From Deinococcus depolymerans (GTDB taxonomy: Bacteria; Deinococcota; Deinococci; Deinococcales; Deinococcaceae), in NCBI RefSeq assembly GCF_039522025.1, contig NZ_BAAADB010000011.1:62001-126000 (forward strand): DNA of 64,000 nt, read 5' to 3'. How positions within the stretch are numbered: position 1 is the first letter of the stretch; each line of letters starts with the position of its first letter. A model generated the notes under the pieces. That model did not search any database. It saw only the letters and a list, made by a program, of their open reading frames with translations, and had not been told where the DNA came from. Positions 27,651-36,540 of this stretch are shown one piece after another. Position numbers and translations under genes: made by a program.

Positions 27651-27675
27651 CAAGATCGCAAAGCCCCCCTATACT
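27647..27675 (+). promoter_or_regulatory. Consensus promoter of the tRNA cluster
   Basis: TTGACA (27647-27652) and TATACT (27670-27675) are exactly 17 bases apart. The -35 overlaps the stop codon of the nitrilase-like gene. This is the best sigma-70-type promoter in the window. Confidence 0.85.
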
Positions 27676-27720
27676 TCCCCTCGCGCTCAAGGAAGCACCG
27701 AAAGCGCGCCCCGCCAGAAG

Positions 27721-27808
<88 letters not shown>

Positions 27809-27833
27809 GATGACAACACGGTACTGCCCGCAT

Positions 27834-27925
<92 letters not shown>

Positions 27926-27946
27926 AGTACCACCACAGAAAACAGG

Positions 27947-28025
<79 letters not shown>

Positions 28026-28030
28026 CACAG

Positions 28031-28054
28031 ACCCCCTCCCAGAGGGGGTTTTTT
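28031..28054 (+). terminator. Intrinsic terminator of the tRNA cluster
   Basis: ACCCCCT pairs with AGGGGGT around a 5-base loop, followed by a run of T. Confidence 0.9.
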
Positions 28055-28103
28055 CATTCCGGGCACGCGCATGCATCACGGCGCGTGCCCTGTGCGTGCC
28101 GCG

Positions 28104-28811
28104 TTACCGGGGTGCCTGGACGTGCCCCAGCAGCGGAAAGTGGCGGGTCTGCTCGCCGGTCAGGCCGGTGGCGTGTTCCAGGTCGGTGACAGTCCGTTCC
28201 AGTTCGCGCAGCAGCGCCCGCAGGCGGGGCCGGGCGTGCGTGGCGGGCGCGGCGAGGTAGTGGTCACTCAGCAGGCGGTAGTACTGGAGGGTGCCGTCGC
28301 GGCCCTGCGCGAAACGGTCGAAGAAGGCCGCGCGCTGCCCGGCGGGCAGGTCACGGATGTCCGCGAGGATGGTGCGGGCGTTGTGGAGTTTGTCGGCGGC
28401 GCTCACCAGCAGCGGGGAGGCGGGCTGGGCGGGCAGGTGGCGCAGGTACGCGGCCTTGCGGTCCGCCCAGGGCCGCTTGGGCTGCCCGGGAGCCGGGGTG
28501 TCGTCGGTGGCGCTGTCCACGAGCCGGGCGACAGGCTCACCGAACCGGCGGGCGATCTCGGCGCGCAGGTCGGCGGGGGAGCGGCGGGCGTGGACCGGGC
28601 CGTCCTCCAGCGCGTCGTGCAGCAGGGCCGCGACGGCCTCCGACTGATCGGCGCCGTACTCCAGCGCGATGGACGCCACGCCCAGCAGGTGTGAGACGTA
28701 CGGCACGGTGGGGGCCTGCCCGGCCGGAACCTTGCGGTACTGGCCGGTGTGCCAGGCGGCAGCCAGGTGCAGGGCCTCGGTGAAGGCCGCGCCGAGTGGA
28801 AAGTCAGTCAT
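28104..28811 (-). CDS. HD-family hydrolase resembling small alarmone hydrolases
   Basis: A 235-aa HD-superfamily protein. It has HTGQYRK (residues 21-27), YVSHLLGVA (38-46), the metal-binding LLHDALED (63-70) and SAADKLHNA. This order matches the hydrolase domain of SpoT and the stand-alone MESH1-like (p)ppGpp hydrolases. There is no synthetase, TGS or ACT domain. Hydrolysis of a nucleotide second messenger is likely; the exact substrate is inferred. The start at 28811 is set by TATCGT seven bases upstream. Confidence 0.8.
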   Translation of the reverse strand: MTDFPLGAAFTEALHLAAAWHTGQYRKVPAGQAPTVPYVSHLLGVASIALEYGADQSEAVAALLHDALEDGPVHARRSPADLRAEIARRFGEPVARLVDSATDDTPAPGQPKRPWADRKAAYLRHLPAQPASPLLVSAADKLHNARTILADIRDLPAGQRAAFFDRFAQGRDGTLQYYRLLSDHYLAAPATHARPRLRALLRELERTVTDLEHATGLTGEQTRHFPLLGHVQAPR

Positions 28812-28818
28812 GCCGCCC

Positions 28819-28824
28819 ACGATA
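28819..28824 (-). promoter_or_regulatory. -10 box, probably leaderless transcript of the HD hydrolase
   Basis: TATCGT (gene direction) ends seven bases before the ATG at 28811. Confidence 0.5.
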
Positions 28825-28918
28825 GAGCCCGTGGCCGCGCGGCGCAGGCGGACCTGCGGGGGCGGCCGGGTTCGGCCGGGGAGGCGCGCCGGCCGGCCAC
28901 TGCACATGGTCAGGGTCA

Positions 28919-28997
28919 GTAAGTTTTATGTGAGTTCCCTGGGTTTATGGTTCACCCACGTTGAACGGTGGGCCAACCGTCGCGAGGAGGAACTTAC
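28919..28997 (+). promoter_or_regulatory. Leader of the chemosensory operon with long-range pairing
   Basis: GTAAGTT (28919-28925) is complementary to AACTTAC (28991-28997), which abuts the ATG. A smaller CCCAC/GTGGG hairpin lies between. If transcribed, the pairing would enclose the GAGGAGG ribosome site. No known riboswitch consensus was recognised. Confidence 0.35.
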
Positions 28998-29810
28998 ATG
29001 GATCACGGTGACATGCTCCACTCTCAGTGGAACACCTCATACATTGTGCTCTCGTACGTCATTGCCGCGCTGGCATCGTACGTGTCACTGGAACTGGCGG
29101 GCCGCGCCGGACAGAACTTCAAGACCACCGCCAGCCGCTTCTGGCTGATCGCACAGGCCCTGGTGCTCGGCTACGGCATCTGGGCCATGCACTTCGTGGG
29201 CATGCTGGCGTACCAGGTGGACGCCGCCGCGAGCTTCAGCGCGGGCCTCACGCTGTTCTCCGGCTTCGTGGCCGTGGCGCTGATCTACCCGGCGCTGCGG
29301 GTCCTGCACGGTGGCCCGCTCACCCCGGCCCGCCTGGGGCTGGCATCCGCCCTTGCGGGGGCCGGCATCGTGGTGATGCACTACACCGGCATGGCCGCCT
29401 ACCAGCTGCCGGGCACCGAGGCGCACATCGTGTGGTTCCCGCTGATCGCCTCCGTGCTGATCGCCGTGGGCGCCAGCGCCGTGGCGTTCTACCTGTTCCG
29501 CCTGCTCTCGAGCGCCTGGGCCGAGCGTCAGCCCCGCCTGACCCTGACCGGCGTGAAGATCGGCGCCGGACTCGTGATGGGCGGCGCCGTGATCGGCATG
29601 CACTACACCGGCATGGCCGCCCTGCGCTACCACATCGTGGATGAACTGAAGGTCGGTCTGGCCTCCGGCGGGGTGGACACCTCGCTGCTGGCGCTGATCG
29701 TGGGCGTCGTGTCGTTCCTGCTGATGGGTCTGGCGGTCACGAGCATCCTGATGGACGCCGGCCGCGGCGGCGACCTGGGTGAGATGGACTTCACCAGCGC
29801 CGCCGACTGA
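28998..29810 (+). CDS. MHYT-domain membrane sensor protein
   Basis: A 270-aa integral membrane protein with three MHYT motifs (AMHFVGM, VMHYTGM, GMHYTGM) and about seven helices, the standard plan of this proposed copper-, oxygen-, CO- or NO-sensing domain. There is no GGDEF or EAL output domain, unlike many MHYT proteins, so it must signal through partners. GAGGAGG lies seven bases before the ATG. It leads a seven-gene chemosensory operon; the gap to the next gene is 148 bases. Confidence 0.9.
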   Translation: MDHGDMLHSQWNTSYIVLSYVIAALASYVSLELAGRAGQNFKTTASRFWLIAQALVLGYGIWAMHFVGMLAYQVDAAASFSAGLTLFSGFVAVALIYPALRVLHGGPLTPARLGLASALAGAGIVVMHYTGMAAYQLPGTEAHIVWFPLIASVLIAVGASAVAFYLFRLLSSAWAERQPRLTLTGVKIGAGLVMGGAVIGMHYTGMAALRYHIVDELKVGLASGGVDTSLLALIVGVVSFLLMGLAVTSILMDAGRGGDLGEMDFTSAAD

Positions 29811-29958
29811 AGCGCCCGGACCCCGGTCTCTTTCCGGCCGGGCCGCGCCCGGCGCCCGCATTCCCCGTCTTCCCGTTTCGCCTGACCCTCCCGGAATGTT
29901 CCGGCCCACTCCCCGCCGGCCCTGACGGGCCGCGGCCCGCAAAGGAAGTTGAATCTGC

Positions 29959-30321
29959 ATGGCACGAATCCTGATCGTTGATGACTCCCCCGCCGACCTG
30001 AAGTTCATGGAAGCCGCCCTGAACGGCTCCCCGCACACCGTCACCGCCCTGAACGACCCCAACCAGGTGGAAGCCGTGGCCGACCAGATGCGCCCCGACC
30101 TGCTGATGGTGGACGTCGTCATGCCCGGCCGCAACGGCTACGAGGTCGTGCGCGGCCTGCGCCGCCAGCCCGGCATGGACGCCCTGAAGGTCGTGTTCGT
30201 GTCCAGCAAGGGCAACGAGACCGACGTGAAGTGGGGCCTGCGACAGGGCGCCGACGACTACATCGTCAAACCGTACACCCAGGATCAGCTGCTGGGCGTC
30301 ATCTCCAAACTGCTCGGCTGA
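29959..30321 (+). CDS. CheY-like single-domain response regulator
   Basis: A 120-aa receiver with the acidic pair Asp8-Asp9, the phosphoacceptor Asp52 (LLMVDVVMP), conserved Ser (VFVSS) and Lys (IVKPY). It resembles PilG/PixG-type regulators of type IV pili. Its stop overlaps the start of the CheW gene (TGATG), so both are coupled. Confidence 0.93.
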   Translation: MARILIVDDSPADLKFMEAALNGSPHTVTALNDPNQVEAVADQMRPDLLMVDVVMPGRNGYEVVRGLRRQPGMDALKVVFVSSKGNETDVKWGLRQGADDYIVKPYTQDQLLGVISKLLG

Positions 30322-30716
30322 TGCCGGACGCGCTGCTGGTCCGCATTCAGGGCGCGCGCCTGGCCCTGCCTCTCTCGGGTGAGCAGACCATCGCCGAGCT
30401 GGGACCGGTGGCACCCCTGCCGAACGGGGAGCCCCTGCTGCTGGGCCTGGCGACCGTGCAGGGCCGCGCGGTGCCGCTGGTGAACCTCGCGCCGCTGCTG
30501 CCCGGCGCGTCCGACCCGTCCGGGCTGGACGACCGGCTGATGGTCCTGACCGACCTCGACGGAGACCGCGTGGCCCTGCTGGTCAGCGAGGTGCTGGGGG
30601 TCTCGGCCCTGCCGGAAGCCCCGGCGAGCGCCGCGCTGCTGATCGACCTGCCCGGCGGCCCGCTGCTGAACCCGTCTGCCCTGCTGCTCGAACTGCGCGA
30701 CTCCCTCGAACGCTGA
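30321..30716 (+). CDS. CheW-like coupling protein
   Basis: A 131-aa CheW-fold protein, somewhat shorter than usual. It has the LLGLATVQGRAVPLVNLAPLL segment and LVSEVLGV. It should connect the MCP with the CheA kinase. The ATG lies in the TGATG overlap with the receiver gene. Confidence 0.88.
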   Translation: MPDALLVRIQGARLALPLSGEQTIAELGPVAPLPNGEPLLLGLATVQGRAVPLVNLAPLLPGASDPSGLDDRLMVLTDLDGDRVALLVSEVLGVSALPEAPASAALLIDLPGGPLLNPSALLLELRDSLER

Positions 30717-30750
30717 TCCCCTCGCCCGCTGATCCCCTCGCCCGCTGAGC
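30712..30750 (+). repeat. Short tandem repeat after cheW
   Basis: An approximately 16-bp unit (CTGATCCCCTCGCCCG) occurs twice and begins a third time across the cheW stop. Each unit holds TGA, giving back-up stops. Confidence 0.7.
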
Positions 30751-30816
30751 CAACCGAACGCCGAGCCCCTCCCCGCGCCCGCCCACTCTCCTGCCCCCCC
30801 TCCCGGAGGTTCACCC

Positions 30817-33030
30817 ATGCAACTCCAGTTCCAGACTGCCCGACTGTCCCGCCCTGCCCGCCCTGCCAGTGAACAGCGAGTCGGCTGGCTGGGACGCCTG
30901 CGCGTGGGGCAGAAGCTCTCGCTGACCGCACTGGCCTTCGGCGTGCCGCTGACCGTGCTGGTCAGTCTGCTGCTCGCCGCCGAGCAGCGCGACATCACCT
31001 TCACGCAGCGCGAGCTGACCGGCATCACGCTGTTCGAGCCGCTCAAGGCCATCGAGACGAACATCAACGCGTTCGTGGACCACTCGCTGGAAGGCAAACT
31101 GGACGACGCCGCCAAGAACGCCGCCGCCGTGAACGCCGCCATCGCCACGCTGGAACGTCAGACCGACCCCATCTACCGCGAACGTATCCAGGCCTTCAGG
31201 AACGACTGGAAGATCCTCCCGGACGCCATCGGCACGCAGGCCGACCTGGCGATCATCCAGACCTTCCAGAACCTGATCGGCACCTACCAGCGCGGCATGA
31301 CCGAAGACGCCCTGACCCAGTCGGGCCTGATGCTCGACCCGGTGCCCGACAGCTTCTTCGTGATGGACTCCACGCTGCGCGCCCTGCCGGACATCCTGAT
31401 CCGCCTGAACATCGCGTACCTGACCGCCGAGGCCGGCCTGCGCGAACCCGGCGACGACGCCGCCTACCTGAACCTGCTGCGCCGCCTGGGCACGGAATTC
31501 GAGGCCTCGCTCAGCACCTACAACAGCAGCGTGGAACGCGCCGTGCGCGCCAACCCGGCCCTGAAAGACACCCTCGGCAAGGCCGCGCAGAGCTTCACGG
31601 ACGCCCTGACGCCGGTGATCGCCGACATCAACCAGGCCGTGGAACTCGGGACCCTCAAGGGCATCAACGTCAACAACATCGAGGACGGCGCGTCCCTCAA
31701 AGGCAGCGCCGCCCTGAACGCCGGCACCCAGGCGCTGGCCGGCATTCTCCAGGAGCGCATCGACGAGTCCCGCCGCCGGCTGCTGCTGACCCTGGCACTG
31801 GTGGCCACCGCGCTGGTCGTGGCGTTCACGCTGCTGATCCGCCTGTCGCGCTCCATCGTCAAACCGCTGAGCTCGCTGACCCGCGCCAGCCGCGCCCTGT
31901 CGCAGGGAGACCTGAACGTGCAGGTGCCGGTGCAGACCCGAGACGAGCTGGGCTTCATGGCCCACACCTTCAACAACGCCGCCGAGCAGCTGCGCGTCAA
32001 CGAGCAGAAGAACGTCGCCGAGCGTGAGGAAGCCCAGCGCCTGCAGGGCAACATCGGCTCGTTCCTGGACGTGACCATGGACATCGCGGGCGGCGACCTG
32101 ACCCGCCGCGGCGTGGTCAGTGAGGACGTGCTGGGCAACGTCGTGGACTCCATCAACGTGATGGTCGACGAGCTGAGCGCCGTTCTGGGCGAGGTGCAGA
32201 AGGCCTCGGCGTCCGTGACCGACGCCAGCCGCGAGATGCTGGGCACCACCGACCAGATCGTGCGCGGGGCCGACACCACCACTGCCGAGACCCGCCGCGT
32301 GGCCGAACAGGTGCAGGCCGTGACCGACGGCTTCCGCGAGATGGCCGACGCCGCCCGCCAGAGCGCCGAGTCCGCCCGGCAGGCGCTCGCGGCGTCCCAG
32401 CAGGGTCGCGAGGCCGTGCTGGGCACCCTGGACGGCATGCAGAACATCCGCCGCGAGGTGCAGGGCGTCTCCCGCCGAATCAAGACGCTGGGCGAACGCT
32501 CGCTGGAAATTCAGGAGATCGTGGACACCATCTCACGTCTGTCCAGCCAGACCAACCTTCTGGCACTGAACGCCTCCATCGAGGCGGCCGGGGCCGGGGC
32601 GGCCGGCAGCCGCTTCGCGATCGTCGCAGACGAAGTGCGTAAACTCGCGGACTCCTCCGCGCAGGCCACGGCCCGCATCGCCAGCCTGATCCGCACGGTG
32701 CAGCTGGAAATCACGGAGGTCGTCACCAGCGTGGAAGACGGCACCCGCGAGGTGGAACAGGGCTACCGCGTCGCCGCGACCGCCGGGGAGCGCATCGAGG
32801 AACTGGGCACGCTGGCCGCGCAGGCCGCGCAGTTCGCCGAACGAATCAACGCCGCCACCGCCGAACAGGTGCGCAGCGTCGAACAGGTGAGCGAATCGGT
32901 GCAGCAGATCGGTCAGGTCGCCGAGCAGTCCCACGAGAGCGTGCAGCAGGGCCGCGCCGCCGCGCAGCGCCTGCAGCACCTCGCGCAGAACCTGCTGCAG
33001 AGCCTGTCGCGCTTCAAGCTGCCCAGCTGA
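30817..33030 (+). CDS. Methyl-accepting chemotaxis protein (PilJ/PixJ-like)
   Basis: A 737-aa transducer. TM1 is at about residues 35-54, followed by a periplasmic helical domain of about 265 residues, TM2 at about 322-344, HAMP at about 345-397, a second HAMP-like stretch (about 410-460), and the cytoplasmic signalling coiled coil, with its tip around NLLALNASIEAAGAG. The latter is the conserved hairpin that contacts CheA and CheW. Linked to the pilus-type chemosensory genes, it probably senses a surface or chemical cue for twitching. Confidence 0.93.
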   Translation: MQLQFQTARLSRPARPASEQRVGWLGRLRVGQKLSLTALAFGVPLTVLVSLLLAAEQRDITFTQRELTGITLFEPLKAIETNINAFVDHSLEGKLDDAAKNAAAVNAAIATLERQTDPIYRERIQAFRNDWKILPDAIGTQADLAIIQTFQNLIGTYQRGMTEDALTQSGLMLDPVPDSFFVMDSTLRALPDILIRLNIAYLTAEAGLREPGDDAAYLNLLRRLGTEFEASLSTYNSSVERAVRANPALKDTLGKAAQSFTDALTPVIADINQAVELGTLKGINVNNIEDGASLKGSAALNAGTQALAGILQERIDESRRRLLLTLALVATALVVAFTLLIRLSRSIVKPLSSLTRASRALSQGDLNVQVPVQTRDELGFMAHTFNNAAEQLRVNEQKNVAEREEAQRLQGNIGSFLDVTMDIAGGDLTRRGVVSEDVLGNVVDSINVMVDELSAVLGEVQKASASVTDASREMLGTTDQIVRGADTTTAETRRVAEQVQAVTDGFREMADAARQSAESARQALAASQQGREAVLGTLDGMQNIRREVQGVSRRIKTLGERSLEIQEIVDTISRLSSQTNLLALNASIEAAGAGAAGSRFAIVADEVRKLADSSAQATARIASLIRTVQLEITEVVTSVEDGTREVEQGYRVAATAGERIEELGTLAAQAAQFAERINAATAEQVRSVEQVSESVQQIGQVAEQSHESVQQGRAAAQRLQHLAQNLLQSLSRFKLPS

Positions 33031-33082
33031 GCCGCGCCCTGCCGGCCCTCACCCCCCCCACCCCCCTGCGAGGAACCCTGAC

Positions 33083-35782
33083 ATGACGTCCGTCCCCTAC
33101 AACCCGGTCACCCTGGACGCGGACCTGATCGCCACGTACCTGCAGGACGCCCGCAGCGTCACGGCCGGGATCGAGGACGCGACCGTCGACCTGTGGGTCC
33201 CGGCCACGCGCCTGCAGGCCATGGAGACCCTCTGGGTGCTCGGCCACCGCCTGCAGGGCACCGCCGGCCTCTACGGCTACCCGCAGACCGCCGCGCTCGC
33301 GGCGCTGCTCGAACGGCTGATGGAAGGCCGCGCCAGCCTGCCCGAGGAGGCCGTACCGCAGATCACCGAGGTGCTCGAACCGGCCGTCGCCTGCCTGAAC
33401 GCCGCGCTGGACCGCGTCGAACGCGGCGAGGGCGAAGGCGACGTGGGCCTGATGTTCGCCGACCGCGGCGGCCCGGCGCAGGTCACCGCGCTGCTGCGCG
33501 CCCACCCCTTCGAACTCAGCGCCCGTGACGCCCGCGACCACAGCCAGGAAGAGCAGCCCTTCGCGGTCGTGAACGCGCCCATCTGGGAGGACTTCGGCCC
33601 GGAAGCGGCCGAACTGACCGCCGCGCTGCGCGCCGGTCTGCACGCCGAGACCCCGGACCTGACCGCGCTGTTCCGCGCCGCGCACACCCTGAAAGGCAGC
33701 AGCGCCATGGTCGGCCTGCAGGACCTCGCGGACGCCGGGCACGCCCTGGAAGACCTGATGTCCAGCGCCCGCGAGGACGGCATTCCCCTGGACCGCGCGC
33801 TGCCGCTGCTCGAGGACGGCCTGAACGTCGCCGAGGCCGTCCTGGCCCACGCCGAGGGCCGCCTGGGTTCCCAGACGGAACGCGTGCAGGCCTACCGCGC
33901 CAGCGTCGCCGCGCTGCTCGGCGGTCAGGCACCGGCCCTGCCCGTCGCGGCCGCGCCCACCCACGCGCCGCGCAGCGAGACCCGCCTGAGCGTCCGCGTG
34001 GACAGCGCCCGCCTGGACGGCATGCTCGACGACGTGGCCGGACTGGTCGCCAGCCGCGCCCGCCTGAACGGCCTGCTGCTGCGCCAGCAGGGCCTGGCCC
34101 GCAGCCTGGACGCCGCGCACGAGCGCGTGCAGCGCACCGTGCGCGACTTCGAGGAACGCTACCTGAACCCGAACCTCACGCCGGGCGGCGCCGCGCCCAC
34201 CACGCCGGGCGCGGCCCGTCCCTCCGGGGACCTGCACCTGCAAGACCGCCTCGCGGACTTCGGGGCGCTGGAACTCGACACCTACGACGACCTGAACATC
34301 CTGGCGCGCGCCGTGACCGAACTCAGCGCCGACCTGACCGAGATCCGCGCGCAGAACGCGCAGGCCATCAGCGCCCTGGGCGACGAACTGACCGGCCTGG
34401 AAAAACTGACCCGGCAGCTGCGCGTGGAACTCAGCCGCGCGCGCCTGCTCCCGGTCAGCCGCGTGACCGCCCCGCTGCGCGGCTGGGCGAACCGCCGCAC
34501 CGACCTGACCCTCACCCTGCACGGCGAGGACAGCCTGATCGACGCGCAGCACGCCGGACCGCTCGGCGAGGCGCTGCTGCACCTGCTCACCAACGCCGCC
34601 GTGCACGGCGCGCAGCCCCCAGAGGAGCGCGCCGCGCAGGGCAAACCCGCCCGCCTGCAGGTCAGCGTCTCGGCGCACGTGGCCGACGGTCACCTGAGCG
34701 TCACCGTGCAGGACGACGGCCGCGGCCTGAACTTCGAGGCGCTGCGCCAGCGCGCCCTGCAGTCCGGACACGCCAGCGCCGGCGAACTCGCCGCGTACAC
34801 CGACGAGCAGACCGCGCAACTGGTGTTCCTGCCGGGCCTGAGTACCGCCGGGCAGGTCACCCAGGAGGCCGGCCGTGGCGTCGGCATGGACGCCGTGCGC
34901 GACGCCATCGCCCGCATGGGCGGCCGCGTGAACCTGCGCAGCCAGCCCGGTCAGGGCACCGCCATCACCCTGCACGTCCCGGTCGCGCAGCAGATCACGG
35001 ACGTGCTGGTCATGCGGGTCGGCACGCAGCGCGTCGCGGTGCTCGCCTCGCAGATGCAGGGCATGAGTCTGCTCGAGGGAGACGCGCCCGCCGGCAGCGT
35101 CGACCTGAACGACCTGTGGGGCGAGCCACCGGCCGCCGTCCGGTACGTGGCCCGCCTCTCCCTGGGCGGCGCCGGGACCCTGCACGTCCTGGTGGACGAG
35201 TTCCTGAGCCTCGAGGAGATCGTGCTGCGCCCCGCCGGGAAACTGCTGGGCAGCCTCGGTTACCTCAGCGGCATGACGACCCTGAACGACCCCTCCGGCC
35301 GGGCCTTCCCGGTCGCGATCCTCGACCCGGCCGGGCTGGCGCAGGCCAGCGCGCGGGGCGTGCGCCGCGCCGCCCGGCCGGTCAGCGCCGCGCCGGACCG
35401 CGCCCATATCCTGCTCGTTGACGACAGCCTCAGCGTGCGCCGCCACGTGGGCCGCAGCCTCGAACGCTTCGGCTTTCAGGTCACCACCGCCAGCGACGGC
35501 CAGGAAGCCCTGGAACGGCTGCTGGCCGGCGAGCGCGCCGACCTGCTGCTCAGCGACCTCGAGATGCCCCGCATGAACGGCTTCGAACTGCTGCGCGCCG
35601 TGCGCAGCAGCCCCGCCCACGCCACGCTGCCGGTCGTGATCATGACCACCCGCGCCGGCGAGAAGCACCAGCAGCTGGCCCTGGAACTCGGCGCCAGCGA
35701 CTACCTCGCCAAACCGGCCGAGGAACGCCTGCTGCAGCGGCGCCTGAACGCCCTGCTGCCCACCGGGAAGGTCCGCGCGTGA
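33083..35782 (+). CDS. CheA-type hybrid histidine kinase with two Hpt domains and a C-terminal receiver
   Basis: An 899-aa ChpA/PixL-like kinase. The first Hpt-like domain has His55 (GHRLQGTAG; the usual Lys is Gln). The second is canonical with His201 (AAHTLKGSS). Then come a dimerisation region, the ATPase domain (LLTNAAVHGA as the N box; DDGRG as the G1 box; GRGVGMDAV as the G2 box), a CheW-like domain (about residues 630-760), and a C-terminal receiver with Asp825 (LLSDLEMP). The order P1-P1-P3-P4-P5-REC is typical of type IV pilus systems. Its stop overlaps the next start (GTGA). Confidence 0.93.
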   Translation: MTSVPYNPVTLDADLIATYLQDARSVTAGIEDATVDLWVPATRLQAMETLWVLGHRLQGTAGLYGYPQTAALAALLERLMEGRASLPEEAVPQITEVLEPAVACLNAALDRVERGEGEGDVGLMFADRGGPAQVTALLRAHPFELSARDARDHSQEEQPFAVVNAPIWEDFGPEAAELTAALRAGLHAETPDLTALFRAAHTLKGSSAMVGLQDLADAGHALEDLMSSAREDGIPLDRALPLLEDGLNVAEAVLAHAEGRLGSQTERVQAYRASVAALLGGQAPALPVAAAPTHAPRSETRLSVRVDSARLDGMLDDVAGLVASRARLNGLLLRQQGLARSLDAAHERVQRTVRDFEERYLNPNLTPGGAAPTTPGAARPSGDLHLQDRLADFGALELDTYDDLNILARAVTELSADLTEIRAQNAQAISALGDELTGLEKLTRQLRVELSRARLLPVSRVTAPLRGWANRRTDLTLTLHGEDSLIDAQHAGPLGEALLHLLTNAAVHGAQPPEERAAQGKPARLQVSVSAHVADGHLSVTVQDDGRGLNFEALRQRALQSGHASAGELAAYTDEQTAQLVFLPGLSTAGQVTQEAGRGVGMDAVRDAIARMGGRVNLRSQPGQGTAITLHVPVAQQITDVLVMRVGTQRVAVLASQMQGMSLLEGDAPAGSVDLNDLWGEPPAAVRYVARLSLGGAGTLHVLVDEFLSLEEIVLRPAGKLLGSLGYLSGMTTLNDPSGRAFPVAILDPAGLAQASARGVRRAARPVSAAPDRAHILLVDDSLSVRRHVGRSLERFGFQVTTASDGQEALERLLAGERADLLLSDLEMPRMNGFELLRAVRSSPAHATLPVVIMTTRAGEKHQQLALELGASDYLAKPAEERLLQRRLNALLPTGKVRA

Positions 35783-36540
35783 CCTGGACCGGCTCGGACA
35801 GTTGCTGTCTGGTGATCTCGCCGCAGCTGACCCGCGCCCTGTCCCACGCCGCCCTGATCGAGGCCGCCGGCTGGACGGCCTCCACCGCTGCCGGCGGGCT
35901 GCACGCCCTGACGCAGATCGAGCGGGAACGCCCGTACCTGGTGGTCATCGACCCGCACCTCGAGGACCTGAGTGCCGCCGACCTGCACGAGATCCTGCGG
36001 GACGATCCGGCCAGCGCCGAGACCATCGTCCTGATTCCCGGCGCGCAGCTGCCCAGCCGCTACGGCGGTCCCTACGACGTCGTCGTCCCGGCCGGTCTGA
36101 GCGTGCCCGAGGGACTGGCGCGCGCCCTGGGGCGGATGGCGGAACTCACCGCGCCCCGCTGGGCAGACCCGGCCGCCGCCGCGCTCGAAGGCGCCCTGAA
36201 CGACCTGAACCTGACCGACGTGCTGCTGTGCGCCCAGGAACTGCAGCTCTCGGGGCTGCTGATCGTGCATCTGGGCCCCGAACCTGCGCACCTGGTGGTC
36301 CGCCGGGGTGAGATCATAGACGCGGAGTACGGCGCGCTGAACCCGTCCCAGGCGGCCACCCACCTGCTGTCCGTGTCCGGTCCCGGCGAGTTCCGGTTTC
36401 ACCTGATCTCACCGGACGCCCTGAACGGGTACCCCAAGCAGATCTCCCTCCCCACGTCCCGTCTCCTGATGGAAGCCGCCGTGCAGACCGATCACACGCG
36501 CGCGGCCGATCCTCTCAACTCTGCCCTGGAGGCCTCATGA
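35779..36540 (+). CDS. Degenerate receiver plus DUF4388 domain protein
   Basis: A 253-aa protein. Residues 1-120 have a receiver-like fold but lack the N-terminal acidic pair (LVISPQLT). An Asp is still found at the phosphoacceptor position (VVIDPH, Asp58), so normal phosphorylation is doubtful. Residues about 130-235 form a DUF4388 (PATAN) domain (LNDLNLTDVLLCAQELQLSGLLIV), found in gliding and pilus signalling proteins of Deinococcus, Myxococcus and cyanobacteria. It overlaps both neighbours by 4 bases. Confidence 0.85.
   Translation: MTWTGSDSCCLVISPQLTRALSHAALIEAAGWTASTAAGGLHALTQIERERPYLVVIDPHLEDLSAADLHEILRDDPASAETIVLIPGAQLPSRYGGPYDVVVPAGLSVPEGLARALGRMAELTAPRWADPAAAALEGALNDLNLTDVLLCAQELQLSGLLIVHLGPEPAHLVVRRGEIIDAEYGALNPSQAATHLLSVSGPGEFRFHLISPDALNGYPKQISLPTSRLLMEAAVQTDHTRAADPLNSALEAS

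Noticed and set aside
28919..28997. c-di-GMP riboswitch before the MHYT gene
   Set aside because: Considered because of the long leader and operon type, but the conserved GEMM core bases are not seen; only simple pairings remain.
33014..35668. 884-codon open frame antisense to the CheA gene
   Set aside because: It is a mirror of a high-GC gene with strong third-position GC; the translation is Gly/Ala/Val/His-rich without domains, while the plus strand has clear kinase domains.
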